Positions 53,632 through 63,835 of a stretch of 64,000 bases of DNA are shown here, one piece after another. Under the pieces are notes generated by a model that did no database searches, was not told the DNA's origin, and saw nothing but the letters and a program-made list of their open reading frames with translations. The DNA lies in assembly GCA_030374765.1 (NCBI GenBank), contig JARGXX010000022.1, forward strand, positions 620,001 through 684,000, read 5' to 3'. How positions within the stretch are numbered: the first letter of the stretch is position 1; each line of letters opens with the position of its first letter. The translations under genes were made by a program, and so were the position numbers. Origin of the DNA: Agarophyton chilense (Eukaryota > Rhodophyta > Florideophyceae > Gracilariales > Gracilariaceae).

Positions 53632-54015
53632 CTCTCCTCGGGAAGCCTTGTAGGGATTGTATACGCGTGCTTCTGGTTGGCGCAGAAGTACGTAGGCTGC
53701 AGAAATCGTCTCACATCCGGAGTGTCTTATCGGAAGTCGGGAGTCTGACTCCTAGTGACCATTGACATAAGTCTTTCGTTGCGTATCGTCCTAAGAAGAT
53801 TTTGGAGAATTATCGCTAGGTTGAGCTTCGTTCTCCCCTTGTCATTTTATCTATTTTTATCTGACGGGTTGAGTATTGTCCCTGTCTTGCCGTTCTACTT
53901 ATCTCTTTGCGAAACCGAACTACACTTATCTGTACGGGCCTTTTTTTGGCTACGAGGGACTCCCATTTACATTGACTTTTACTGTCAAGTTGGCCCACCG
54001 CGTCACACTCCCAAG

Positions 54016-57000
54016 ATGGCGCCCACATGGTACTCTCGAGGAGGCAGTTCCGTGGAAGCCGGCCCTTCAGTTACTACCTTCGATGGTTCATCTATTGATG
54101 TTGTGAAGTTCTTTTTCTATTTCGAAAATGTTGCTTTGAGAGGAAAATCCAAGGAAGAGATGGCATTAGAATTGCTCGGTTTCCTAGAGAAGGAGGCGTT
54201 CGAGTTTTATTATGATACTTATGCTGTCAATGGTTCACTCTCTGAAGAAGCAAAAGATTATGAATCTGTCAAGAAAACCTTCATCAATCGATTCGGAGAA
54301 GTCAAAGAACCTGAGGAAGACATTCGAATGGCAATATCGGCAAAATTGGATTACGGTGACTTAGTTGGTTCAATGAGTTACATGGATAACCTCTTTCAGA
54401 AGGCGGGTTTTAATGCCGAGGCGAAGTTTGGCCTTTTGAAAAAGGCTGTTATGGGGTACGCAGACCTGGCCCAGTTTGTCATCTTTCGAGGTGCAGAAAA
54501 TTATGATGAGTTAAAGGTTCAAGTGAAAGCCTTTGACACTGCCAAGAAAACGATTGGACCACATGTCTCGTTCTTTACCCCACCAAAGCGTATTGTCCCT
54601 AATCCTAGGATCCTTGAAGGTCCTTCTTCGTCCCATGGTTTGGAGTCTAAGGTCGACAAGTTAGCAGATCAGCTTTCACAGCTCTCTCTCATGATGAAGA
54701 AATCACAGACAGATCGCCGAGACTCAGAAAGGTCTTGTTCTTACTGTAGGAAGCCCGGACATTACGCTTCTCAGTGTGACTCAAACCCGCATCGTGATAC
54801 GAGATGTAATCGGTGTGGCAAGATGGGACATTCTGAAATCACCTGTTGGCGACGGATATGGCCCGACGAAGCTCGAAAGGTATCAAACAATTCTGAAGAA
54901 CAGAGAGAAACCTCAAATAATGATCGAAAAGGGCCTGATCCTGTTTCAATTGTGACGGAGGACTCAGAAACGACTGATGTCGTCGCTGCAATGAAAAGAA
55001 CCGTGGACGGAGAAGCGCTACCAAAACAGCTTCGCTCGGAAGGCAAAGCGCCCATTCCGTTCATGTTGAACCCGCCTCTTCATGAAGAAAGAGTTCGTCG
55101 TAAGAAGATTACCGAAGGTAAGCCAAGAAAGCAGAAGCAGAGGAAGCCGAAGAAAGAGAACATACCAGATCATGCAAGCAAGTATAATGTAATTACAGAG
55201 TTGGCAAACGCCTCTTCTGGGATCACGTTTGGCCAGTTGATGCGCGGAGATGCCGACGATGCCAAGAAACAGATCAGAAAGCTCATTAGTCGCCGAAGCA
55301 CTGTTCGCCGTCCTTTTGTGGGCCCTGTTGCCAAGCACCCTAGACGTTTAAAAGCTGTTTCTGTCGGAATATTCGGGAGGGAAACTGAAGCTCTGCTTGA
55401 TTCTGGCGCTGTTCCTAATCTAATCTCAAAGAAGTTGTGCGAAAAGCTTTCTCTGAACCCCAAGGAAACCTCAAAAAAGATTACTGTCGCCAATGGAGAC
55501 AGTGCTTCATGCAGAGGAGTTCTTCACGACGTGCCAGTCTCCTTCGGAGGTATATCAGTTCCGCTAGATTTTCTTGTCATTGAAGGGCCACCGTTCGATG
55601 TCATCATCGGGTGCCCAACTCTAGAGATGCTACAGGCTTGCTTAGACCTTGGCAACCAACAAGTGAAGATGAAGATTGCCGGACAGAAGATTATACTCGG
55701 TTTTGACTACGCCCGTGTTGAGGCCCCAGATGGAGAAGGATCTGATACGGATAGTGAAGACTTTACGTCAGATTCTGATGCCGCTGTTGAGGATACTGTC
55801 TCTGAAGATGAAGAACTGGTCGTGGCTCTTACTGACAAAGTGAGAATTGATGAAGATGAGATTATACCGGAACTGAATATATCTGGATCCGATCCTCAGG
55901 AAGAACTTTTGCTGTCCAAGTTGTCTCACATACCTACGAAAGAAAAAGGAAAATTTATTTCGAGTTTGAAGGAGACCAATGTCATCGCTTGGACCCTGAT
56001 GGACCTCCGCCCAGCAGATGTTCCAGTATCACATTCGTTCGAACTGACTATCAACAAGCCTATATATTTCAGAGCGAGAAGAATGTCTCCTAGGCATAAT
56101 GAGTTCATCCGGGAAGAGATCGATTTATTACTGGAGGCAGGTATCATTACTCCTTCTGCATCAGCGTGGTCCTTTCCTGTTGTTATCGCAACCAAGAAGG
56201 ATGGTAGCCCCAGGTTCTGCGTGGATTACCGAGAACTCAACCGTGTCATGAAAGCCGATCGATGGCCGTTGCCACGTATGGAAGAGATCTTTGATGACTT
56301 AGGCGGATGCTGTTTCTTTACAACGCTTGATCTTTTCACTGGATACTGGCAAGTGAAAATGTCGGAAGAGTGCAAAGAAATGACTACTTTCGTATGCAGA
56401 TATGGGACCTTCATGTTCGAAGTAATGCCATTTGGACTTATGAATGCTCCTTCTACCTTTCAGCGTATGATGGACGTCGTCCTCCGTGGGCTTTCCTTCG
56501 TCCGGGTCTATATCGACGACGTTGTAATCTTTTCGAGAAGTCTCGAAGAACATGTACGGCACATCCGGTCTGTCTTGGAACGAATAAGTATGCATGGCCT
56601 TAAACTGAAGTTATCAAAGTGTTTCTTTGCCCTTCCTAAGGTACATCTTCTCGGCCACGTTATTGACGCGAGTGGCGTTTCAGTAGATCAAGCAAAGATT
56701 GATAAGATTCAGGAGGCACCCATACCTTCCACCACGACGGAGTTGAGATCATTCCTTGGCCTAGCCGGATACTATCGTCGCTTCATCAGAAACTTTGCTG
56801 AGACTTCGGCAGTGCTTCACAGTGCTACCTCGGGAAATAAAACCCTGACTTGGACTGAAGACATGCTTGACGCCTTCCACGGGTTGAAGAAGAAGTTAAC
56901 TCAGCCACCAGTGTTGTCATTCCCGGACTTTGAGAAACCTTTCATTGTTGAGACAGATGCGTCGAGTGTGTCGCTTGGGGCCGTGTTGTCTCAGAAGAAA

Positions 57001-58629
57001 GAAGACGGTAGGATCCACCCCTTGCAGTTCGCTAGTCGCACGATGACTGCAGCGGAAAGGAACTATTCTGCATCTGAGAGAGAAGCATTGGCAGTCATAT
57101 TTGCCCTGAAAAAGTTCAGAGTGTATCTTCTCTCCTCTGTTCCGTTCAAAGTTATTACGGATCATATGGCTCTCCGATATGCCTTTCAGAAACGTGATAT
57201 ACATGGTCGCCTAGCCCGTTGGCTCGATTTCCTTGCCGAGTATGACTTTGAGATAGTATATCGGGCTGGGAAGGACAACGGTGCTGCCGACTATCTTTCG
57301 AGGATTCTCCATGGTGATAAGGTTGAGTTGCACGAGGATGAAGGAGACCTCGTATGCCTCATAGGTGACACTGATCAATTTCGTGGACTTGAACCATACT
57401 ATGCAAACATTGCCCGTTATCTCTGTGGAATGTCAATGAACGAACATGACAGTCATGTTCGCCAAATCGTGAGACGGAATGCGAAACGGTTCTTAGTTTG
57501 GGAAGGAAAGCTATTCAGGCGCACTACAAAGGGTCTACGAGTCGTACCAGATGTTTCTCATAGGCAGAGTATACTGAGGTCTTTTCATGACGATATCGGA
57601 CACTGGGACGTCAAGGCTACAAGGAAGTTTATTACGGAGAGGTTTTGGTGGCCTACAATGTATCGAGAAACTGGGGATTACGTCAAAAGCTGTGACGCTT
57701 GTCAGAGGATGGCACCACTTCCACAGTACTATACTAGCCTTCACACACCGGTTTCGTCTCTGTTTGATGTGTTTTCAATTGACTTTGCCGGTCCTTTCCA
57801 GAAGAGCAAGGCAGGAAACCGATTTCTCTTGGTTTGTGTTGAGCATCTTACTGGATGGCCGATTGCCGCCCCGACAAGGAATTCAACGTCAGAAACTGTA
57901 GTAGAATTTGTGAAAAGTGGAATCATCGCCCCTTTTGGCCTTCCCCGTGTCATCGTATCCGACAATGCGACCTGTTTCACGTCCATGTCACTCGTTTCGT
58001 TCATGAAAGAGAAAGGAATCAAGTGGAAAACTGTTCTGGCTTACGCACCTATGTCCAATGGTAGGGCTGAGAGAATGGTTGGTACACTTAAACGAGCTCT
58101 TGGAAAGACTGTCTTAGCCCGTGGTTCAAGCTGGGATGATGACCTCCCTTCAGTTCTATATGGATATCGACGTCGCCATCTTGCCAGCGGAATATCGCCT
58201 TTTGAATTGCTTTATGGCGTGAAACCACGTATGACATCGTATGACTCGGGTGTGGCGGTGCAGCATGGGGATTCTTCACAGATATTTAGGACCTTGGAGA
58301 CTTTAGCTTCATCTAATCCTCGGGCAGCGCGTGCTGAGATGAGAGTTACTAGGGATATTCCGGAGAAGAAGATAAGAAAGTTCCAGGTTGGAGATGAGGT
58401 TTTGGTGGCGAAGGGGAAGGCGCTGAATACCACAGTGAAGTGGCCGGCATTCTCCTCAAAGTACTTTGGACCTTGCCGTGTTGTCCGTGCAGATCACCCC
58501 AGGTACACTTTGGTCTCACCACACAACCGCTATACTCGTCAAGGGATACATTGTCGACGCCTCAAAATCTATCTGCCGCGACCATTGGATGCTAAGGTTT
58601 CCGGGTTGCCGCGGCGTAGCAACCGTTGA
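54016..58629 (+). CDS. Gypsy Gag-Pol polyprotein, 1,537 aa, uninterrupted
   Basis: The first in-frame ATG (54016) lies 12 bp before the end of the 5' LTR, so the first four codons are LTR and the following ones are the primer site. Domains: capsid (about 20-215); two CCHC knuckles (CSYCRKPGHYASQC from 241, CNRCGKMGHSEITC after it); a basic/Glu-rich linker; protease with DSGA at 462-465; RT with VYIDDVVIF (YIDD from 832); RNase H with ETDASS (Asp981); integrase with H..HHCC (FHDDIGHWD...CDACQ) and the triad Asp1256, Asp1316, Glu1352, giving the canonical D,D(35)E. The tail has KYFGPCRVV (GPY/F-like) but no chromodomain. Gag and pol share one frame, so gag/pol ratio control must be post-translational. 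All catalytic motifs look intact. Confidence 0.96.
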   Translation: MAPTWYSRGGSSVEAGPSVTTFDGSSIDVVKFFFYFENVALRGKSKEEMALELLGFLEKEAFEFYYDTYAVNGSLSEEAKDYESVKKTFINRFGEVKEPEEDIRMAISAKLDYGDLVGSMSYMDNLFQKAGFNAEAKFGLLKKAVMGYADLAQFVIFRGAENYDELKVQVKAFDTAKKTIGPHVSFFTPPKRIVPNPRILEGPSSSHGLESKVDKLADQLSQLSLMMKKSQTDRRDSERSCSYCRKPGHYASQCDSNPHRDTRCNRCGKMGHSEITCWRRIWPDEARKVSNNSEEQRETSNNDRKGPDPVSIVTEDSETTDVVAAMKRTVDGEALPKQLRSEGKAPIPFMLNPPLHEERVRRKKITEGKPRKQKQRKPKKENIPDHASKYNVITELANASSGITFGQLMRGDADDAKKQIRKLISRRSTVRRPFVGPVAKHPRRLKAVSVGIFGRETEALLDSGAVPNLISKKLCEKLSLNPKETSKKITVANGDSASCRGVLHDVPVSFGGISVPLDFLVIEGPPFDVIIGCPTLEMLQACLDLGNQQVKMKIAGQKIILGFDYARVEAPDGEGSDTDSEDFTSDSDAAVEDTVSEDEELVVALTDKVRIDEDEIIPELNISGSDPQEELLLSKLSHIPTKEKGKFISSLKETNVIAWTLMDLRPADVPVSHSFELTINKPIYFRARRMSPRHNEFIREEIDLLLEAGIITPSASAWSFPVVIATKKDGSPRFCVDYRELNRVMKADRWPLPRMEEIFDDLGGCCFFTTLDLFTGYWQVKMSEECKEMTTFVCRYGTFMFEVMPFGLMNAPSTFQRMMDVVLRGLSFVRVYIDDVVIFSRSLEEHVRHIRSVLERISMHGLKLKLSKCFFALPKVHLLGHVIDASGVSVDQAKIDKIQEAPIPSTTTELRSFLGLAGYYRRFIRNFAETSAVLHSATSGNKTLTWTEDMLDAFHGLKKKLTQPPVLSFPDFEKPFIVETDASSVSLGAVLSQKKEDGRIHPLQFASRTMTAAERNYSASEREALAVIFALKKFRVYLLSSVPFKVITDHMALRYAFQKRDIHGRLARWLDFLAEYDFEIVYRAGKDNGAADYLSRILHGDKVELHEDEGDLVCLIGDTDQFRGLEPYYANIARYLCGMSMNEHDSHVRQIVRRNAKRFLVWEGKLFRRTTKGLRVVPDVSHRQSILRSFHDDIGHWDVKATRKFITERFWWPTMYRETGDYVKSCDACQRMAPLPQYYTSLHTPVSSLFDVFSIDFAGPFQKSKAGNRFLLVCVEHLTGWPIAAPTRNSTSETVVEFVKSGIIAPFGLPRVIVSDNATCFTSMSLVSFMKEKGIKWKTVLAYAPMSNGRAERMVGTLKRALGKTVLARGSSWDDDLPSVLYGYRRRHLASGISPFELLYGVKPRMTSYDSGVAVQHGDSSQIFRTLETLASSNPRAARAEMRVTRDIPEKKIRKFQVGDEVLVAKGKALNTTVKWPAFSSKYFGPCRVVRADHPRYTLVSPHNRYTRQGIHCRRLKIYLPRPLDAKVSGLPRRSNR
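54028..54045 (+). other. Probable primer binding site of the gypsy element
   Basis: tggtactctcgaggaggc directly follows the LTR and begins TGG, complementary to a tRNA CCA end; TGGTA suggests a tRNA ending UACCA, as initiator tRNAs do. It is read through by the gag frame as codons 5-10. The tRNA was not identified. Confidence 0.65.
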
Positions 58630-58640
58630 GCTTGGGGCTG
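58630..58640 (+). other. Short presumptive polypurine tract of the gypsy element
   Basis: Only 11 bp (gcttggggctg by position) separate the gag-pol TGA from the 3' LTR. The GGGG core is the sole purine run, so the tract is poor or extends into the coding end. Confidence 0.45.
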
Positions 58641-59786
58641 TGTGGGTCGCGGAACGTGTGGAATGTTCCGGCACTGCTGTAACACACGTGTAGGATGTGC
58701 CAGCAGCGCCGGGAGTTCCTACATCTTTGTTGACGCCGACGTTGCAGTGGTATTCTGGTGATGTCAGGCGTAGTTGTTACATTTTAATTGGTTAGTGTGC
58801 TGCTGTACTGGCTTCTAGAAGCCAATAGAGTAACCTAGAAGCACACCGTAGTAATAAGTGAGTATCAATGCGTTGCAGCCCATTCTGTGGGTTCTAGATC
58901 TCTATAAAAGGGCCTCTGAAGTCTCCGAACACCATCTCGGACGACCTCAAGCCAACAAACACCCAATTCAACTATTTCCTTTGGCTTCGAGCCCTTCAAC
59001 TATAACAAAAGGTGAGGCGTTTGCCGCCTAGGGTCCAGTGAGGCGCTTGCCGCTGGAGGAGCAACCCTATAATTATCTAAAATCGGTGAGGCGTTTGCCG
59101 CCGTATAGAGGACCAGTGAGGCGTTTGCCGCTGGAAGGTGCACCCTCTATCAGCCCACTGTACCGGTTGAAGCGCCTTTGGCGTGGACGGGAGACGGCTT
59201 GTGTGTACCAACGGTACTGCGTCTGGCAAGGGGTCCCCCACAGAGTGAAAAGCCTGTGTCGGTCGGTAAGACCTGGAGGATTCCTGGGATTCAGTACTGG
59301 ACGGGAAGCTGCCGCAAGTGGTGCCGCGTAACCTTTCCTGCAAAAGGCCAGCTTGGGTATATGAGTGAAGGCATATCTCGCTGTCATTAGCTCTCCTCGG
59401 GAAGCCTTGTAGGGATTGTATACGCGTGCTTCTGGTTGGCGCAGAAGTACGTAGGCTGCAGAAATCGTCTCACATCCGGAGTGTCTTATCGGAAGTCGGG
59501 AGTCTGACTCCTAGTGACCATTGACATAAGTCTTTCGTTGCGTATCGTCCTAAGAAGATTTTGGAGAATTATCGCTAGGTTGAGCTTCGTTCTCCCCTTG
59601 TCATTTTATCTATTTTTATCTGACGGGTTGAGTATTGTCCCTGTCTTGCCGTTCTACTTATCTCTTTGCGAAACCGAACTACACTTATCTGTACGGGCCT
59701 TTTTTTGGCTACGAGGGACTCCCATTTACATTGACTTTTACTGTCAAGTTGGCCCACCGCGTCACACTCCCAAGATGGCGCCCACA
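58641..59786 (+). repeat. Gypsy 3' LTR
   Basis: 1,146 bp, offset by 5,759 from the 5' LTR, with no difference seen by eye. Because the polyprotein ATG lies in the LTR, this copy can also start a frame (59775) that reads into flanking DNA for about 30 codons. Confidence 0.96.
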
Positions 59787-59791
59787 ATCAT
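59787..59791. repeat. Target site duplication, right copy (ATCAT)
   Basis: Identical to 52877-52881. Confidence 0.93.
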
Positions 59792-62272
59792 TATTATGAA
59801 TAGACGCTTCAATCTTTTGGGTTACACGGCCCTTGCCATGCTCGCACTTGCGTGTATAGCGCTGTAACCTTTATGCCTGGCTTTTTCAGTTTAAGATACT
59901 ACGAAGGCAATTTCGAAACCTGTGCTGAGCGAAAAAGAATTTCTACCATGTTTCCACACAAATTTCAAAATGGTCTCTCTTCGAACAGGTCGCGAAGAGT
60001 GAACTCAAGTAGGGCTTCTACCCTCGGGGGTTCGGCCAGTATTTATAACTTTGTTTGGTGTTATTTCGACCACGGAACCCCCATCCTTTGCTACAATTTC
60101 ACGACTCGAAGATCACAACGTAATGAAGAGTAGCCCGCAACAAATGTGCGCATGAAAACTGTTTCCATGCAGAGAAACTAAGCAAGGCCGTGATTTCGGG
60201 TGTGGCCTGATTAAACCAGTATACCAGCTCTGTTCTTCATGCCAAATCTCCCGAAACTTTCGTGCCAATGATTGCGTCATTGTAATTCCAAATGTTTATA
60301 AGTCAACGCGGGTTTCTGCAATCAACAAACCGAAAACTAAACGATTGGATGTACATCTATTCACCGAGACATCGCGGTGCTTTTAAGAGTTTTAGATCTG
60401 ATGGCATAAAAAAGGTTAAGATGTGCTACTCAACACTACATGGAAGCTTTCTTCACCCTGCATTCGATTGCGTATTGGGTTAAAACAATATATTACAGTT
60501 CATACTCATGGTTCTTTTGTCTAGTATTGCAATTTTTCCGCCCAGTGGAATATCGTCTGCATCTGATGTCAAAACGAGAGAGCTGAAAGCAGATGAGTAG
60601 CTTGGATTTTATCCAAACCCCAAAACGCCGCAAGTTTTGTAGGGATGGGATTCGTTATTTGAGGCTGTGATTCGCACACAATACTTGGAGTTTCTTCGTC
60701 TGTACGTCGCGAACGTGGCTTCAGAACCGCAGAATGGAAGATAATCTTTGGATATGTATGCCTGTGATACTTTTGAGATTGTTGCTGAAAGTTGAAGCTG
60801 TGTCGGGCCGCTCACATTATTATGACGCGCAAATATGTGTGGGTTTAATATAATGTCATTCCTCCTGGTATTGGCATTTTTGCACCGAAAATTGACGGAA
60901 ACTGCCAAGCAGACTTGCTTCCGAGCACACATGCTGTTAGCGAAGGAATTAGTCAAAGGATGTCATACAAACAGCCGTGTTCAAAGAAGACAAGAGCTGT
61001 GCTCAAACTTGAGATGAAGCTTAATGCCAACGACAGAGGCTGTGTTCCACTAGTGAATTTCTATTCATAGACTTGCAAAGCTCTTTTACTGTTGAACAAG
61101 AGGACTCGACTCAGGCGGTGAAAAACAAAAAGCTTAATTCATGCCGCAACACGCAAAGGGTGAGGTTGCGAAGGTGATGTTTTGCTGATAATGGCTAGAG
61201 AAAGTTGGCTCTGGCTTTTAGCTCAACGTGGTGAAAGTCAATGATTATGATTCGCTGCTGCTCATTGAATTCCTAGCTGGGACGAAGGAGAGTTTCGTGA
61301 TCCACGTTCTTGGCCACAATTAAGTCATTATAAGCTGCCGAGGCCCAGGAGGAACGTCACGAGAGTTCGTACAAACACCCGTTTACGGAATTGTTCAAAA
61401 AGTGGGTTTTTTGTGTGTGTCGCACTATCTCACACAAACACAAGGTGGCATTCGAAAGCCCTTTACCCACCGTAAAAATAAACTGCATCCTGCTTGCTTG
61501 ATGGCAAGTTGTCACGATTTGGTCGAAAGAGGTGCCTGCACACATGCGGTCCCTCCCGATTCATACTTGACAGTACATACATACAAAGGTACAAAAATTT
61601 TTTATTACTGCCACAGTACTTTTCTTTCTCAGCGCAAGTCATTGATCCCCTGTCCATGAACTATGACCACTTCCGGCTCGAGCATGGTTAGCTTTACACT
61701 AGCGGTAATGACACACAGCATTCTCATACGCTCTCTCTAACAAAGGTCTGAGAATTGCTGGTTTCATCCTGCAAAACAATTGTCGGCTTCTAAAAAAATG
61801 CACATTGGGCTACGTCTCCGACTCACAACCTCTCGCGGGACGATTATACCGTTCTTGGCAAAACGAGAGAGTGGAAAGTGGAATTCTCCCTACCACAAAG
61901 TGACATCTATTTTCTCGTTCCTTTCTCACGGAACAATATTTGTTTCCGATATGGCCAGTACGTGGAAAATGCCAGCGAACTCTTGTCGCCAGACATCCGC
62001 GACTCTCCGTACATAAACAACCGCCTTCATTAGGCGTCTGCCGTTAGTCTCATGACTTGGTGCGTCGGATATTAACATCCAAAGGTATCCCAACACTCCA
62101 CGTCCTTTTAAAATGGCTAGCTACTCAGTCGAACTTTGAACCGCGACCCCATCGGCCAAGCGACGATGCCTGTCGTCCCGACTTCATCATCAGACCATCA
62201 TTTCGTTCATCCAATACCAGACGCTTGGAGGTTAACTCACAGCCCCGCAATCCAGCATATATACATTCAAAG
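59792..62272. other. No recognisable gene
   Basis: Short frames on both strands, including 60956-60609 (-) and 61780-62016 (+), without known domains. Joined to the sequence left of 52882 this would have been one intergenic stretch before the gypsy insertion. Confidence 0.4.
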
Positions 62273-62632
62273 ATGAGCCCCCCAGTAGCTCATTATCCAA
62301 CGCCGTGGTTCCCAGATGAAGACAGTCCAGCAAATCTAAACTCTCTATTCTTCTCCAGGCGCACTCGGTTCGTGGATGACTTCGAAATCACTCACGCTCG
62401 ATATACAGAAGTAATGGAACTACAAGAAGACTCGTTTCTGACCTTTTCAGTCGGGAATATGGAGAAGAGGAATTTTTCTATGCTTAATCTTTCAAAATTG
62501 AATCGAGCTAACAGTACCAAGCCGCCGCCATCTGAGCAAAGTGCGAAGAAATCGTTTCGATGGTGGAAGAGAAGTTTTACGTCAACTCATGGTTTGTTGT
62601 CTCCTTGGAAAAAATGCTTTTACTATTATTGA
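62273..62632 (+). CDS. Hypothetical protein, about 119 aa
   Basis: The frame is open from 62057, but the first part (to 62272) is less protein-like. The internal ATG at 62273 begins MSPPVAHYPTPWFPDEDSPA, then FFSRRTRFVDDFEITHARYT and MELQEDSFLTFSVGN, and ends in a basic, Trp-rich tail (KKSFRWWKRSF) and FYYY. No domain or membrane segment is recognised. It converges with the MED18-like gene, leaving a 76-bp gap between stop codons. The start could also be 62057 (191 aa). I do not recognise the family. Confidence 0.45.
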   Translation: MSPPVAHYPTPWFPDEDSPANLNSLFFSRRTRFVDDFEITHARYTEVMELQEDSFLTFSVGNMEKRNFSMLNLSKLNRANSTKPPPSEQSAKKSFRWWKRSFTSTHGLLSPWKKCFYYY

Positions 62633-62708
62633 GCGGTGAACAGCGAAATCGTGTGAAGAAAATACGTTTCAGACTTCGAATCGCAATGGTGTTGGTAAAA
62701 AACGAGTC

Positions 62709-63380
62709 TCATGAGGGTTTACGTTGTGGGGAAAGCCTTCGTTTCGGCGACATTTTCCGCTGTGGTGGGGAATGCACATGAATGTAAGATGGAAGATGAT
62801 GTACAAAAGCTTGCAGCTCTTCTGTAGAATTTGTTGCTTCAGAGCTGAATTCAATGACGGCATGGGTTTGTTCAGGAGTGAGAGGAATAGTAGAATGAAT
62901 GTTACCTCTCTCCTTAAACTTTTCAATGGTAAAGAGATCAATAGCGATTCCGTTTCTGATGCGAAATCGCAGCCCTCTTCTCATGTACTCGAAGGCAAAA
63001 GTACAACCGAGCAAAGAAAGTAAGACATCGGCCTCAGGGCCTATTTGAACGGAAGTTACTGCACGCCGCTCGCAAGGAAGTGGCACGCGACGGTCGGGTA
63101 GTCCGTAATACATGAGAGTTGTACGAGGGGTCTTTGATTCAGGGAGTAGATGAGTACGCAATGTAATGCTGTTCTTGGGCGACTTTGCTTCTGCACAGCT
63201 ATTGTACACTCGGTTCCAATCGCGAAAATCGCCAAGTTGCCCCTTCTCGGGACAAACACATTTAACGAAATAGATAAAAGATGCGGCGTTTGAAAGAGGC
63301 AGGGTGCCGCGGATGACGGTAAGCATGATAGCATTCGGATCGGTCTTCGGTTCGGACGCGGGTGTCGCGGCCCCAATCAT
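62709..63380 (-). CDS. MED18: Mediator subunit 18-like protein
   Basis: A single-exon ORF of 223 aa. The pattern fits MED18/Srb5 of the Mediator head module, which links RNA polymerase II to activators: an N-terminal strand (AIMLTVIRGTLPLS, 17-30), a middle segment TTLMYYGLPD (87-96, family 'LRYLG.P'), then LLSLLGCTFAFEYMRRGLRF (120-139, family 'L..LGF...FEYV.KG..F') with IAIDLFTIEKF (145-155), and a further strand AVIEFSSEA. The C-terminal tail is basic with SPxR motifs (207-223). Length and order agree with MED18, but it is a fast-evolving family and the call rests on pattern recognition. The start ATG at 63380 is the first in frame; Met19 is an alternative. Confidence 0.6.
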   Translation of the reverse strand: MIGAATPASEPKTDPNAIMLTVIRGTLPLSNAASFIYFVKCVCPEKGQLGDFRDWNRVYNSCAEAKSPKNSITLRTHLLPESKTPRTTLMYYGLPDRRVPLPCERRAVTSVQIGPEADVLLSLLGCTFAFEYMRRGLRFRIRNGIAIDLFTIEKFKERGNIHSTIPLTPEQTHAVIEFSSEATNSTEELQAFVHHLPSYIHVHSPPQRKMSPKRRLSPQRKPS

Positions 63381-63835
63381 GATTAGATAAGGGGGTAACT
63401 AGTTTGGTGTTTCGCTTGGAACGGCCTTCGAGGAAGAGATATACTGCGAGAGAAGAGTTAATCTCTAACAGCTGATTTACGGAAGTCGAAGCTCCGGAAG
63501 TTCTAGGGCCATGACGTTAGACATAGAGGTGGAACGACAGGCGATGTGCTCATCAGTACATTTGATCGGTTCTCGAAAACTCTTGATTTTGGTAAGAAAA
63601 TGGAGGATTCCTGAAACATAAAACGCAAAAGGTGCACATCATCAGGTGTGCAATTATACAGATTCCGAAGATTTATGGAAATTAAAGGTACAACTTTTTA
63701 TTTTCTCTTGCAATTAAGGGGTCTCTGGCCAGCTTGTGGTCGTGCAGGGGTTTTGTGGCAAACATTACAGTAGGCGAACAGTAGGCAATGACGACGACGA
63801 CGAAGTAAGGAAAGAGTCAGTGCCTACACTCACAG
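63381..63835. other. Upstream region of the MED18-like gene
   Basis: 455 bp with no supported ORF. It probably contains the MED18-like promoter and perhaps that of the gene at the right edge. Confidence 0.4.

Larger units (their letters stand above)
52882..54027 (+). repeat. Gypsy 5' LTR
   Basis: 1,146 bp, starting TGTGGGTCGCGG and ending GATGGCGCCCACA. It contains a TATA box (53144), four 16-nt hairpin repeats, a perfect 16-bp palindrome (tggcttctagaagcca, 53050-53065) and, at 54016, the initiator ATG of the polyprotein. Confidence 0.96.
52882..59786 (+). mobile_element. Full-length, apparently intact Ty3/gypsy retrotransposon
   Basis: 6,905 bp on the + strand: 1,146-bp LTRs (52882-54027 and 58641-59786, TGTGGG...CCCACA), the duplication ATCAT, a primer site starting TGG at 54028, and one uninterrupted gag-pol frame. 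I found no mismatch between the LTRs when comparing them line by line, which implies a very recent insertion. The domain order gag, CCHC x2, PR, RT, RNase H, IN identifies Ty3/gypsy. There is no chromodomain, unlike relic A. Confidence 0.96.

Noticed and set aside
53755-54015. 87-codon upstream extension of the gypsy polyprotein inside the LTR
   Set aside because: It depends on a GTG start; the first ATG in this frame is at 54016, and the extension would have to be LTR-coded hydrophobic text of no known function.
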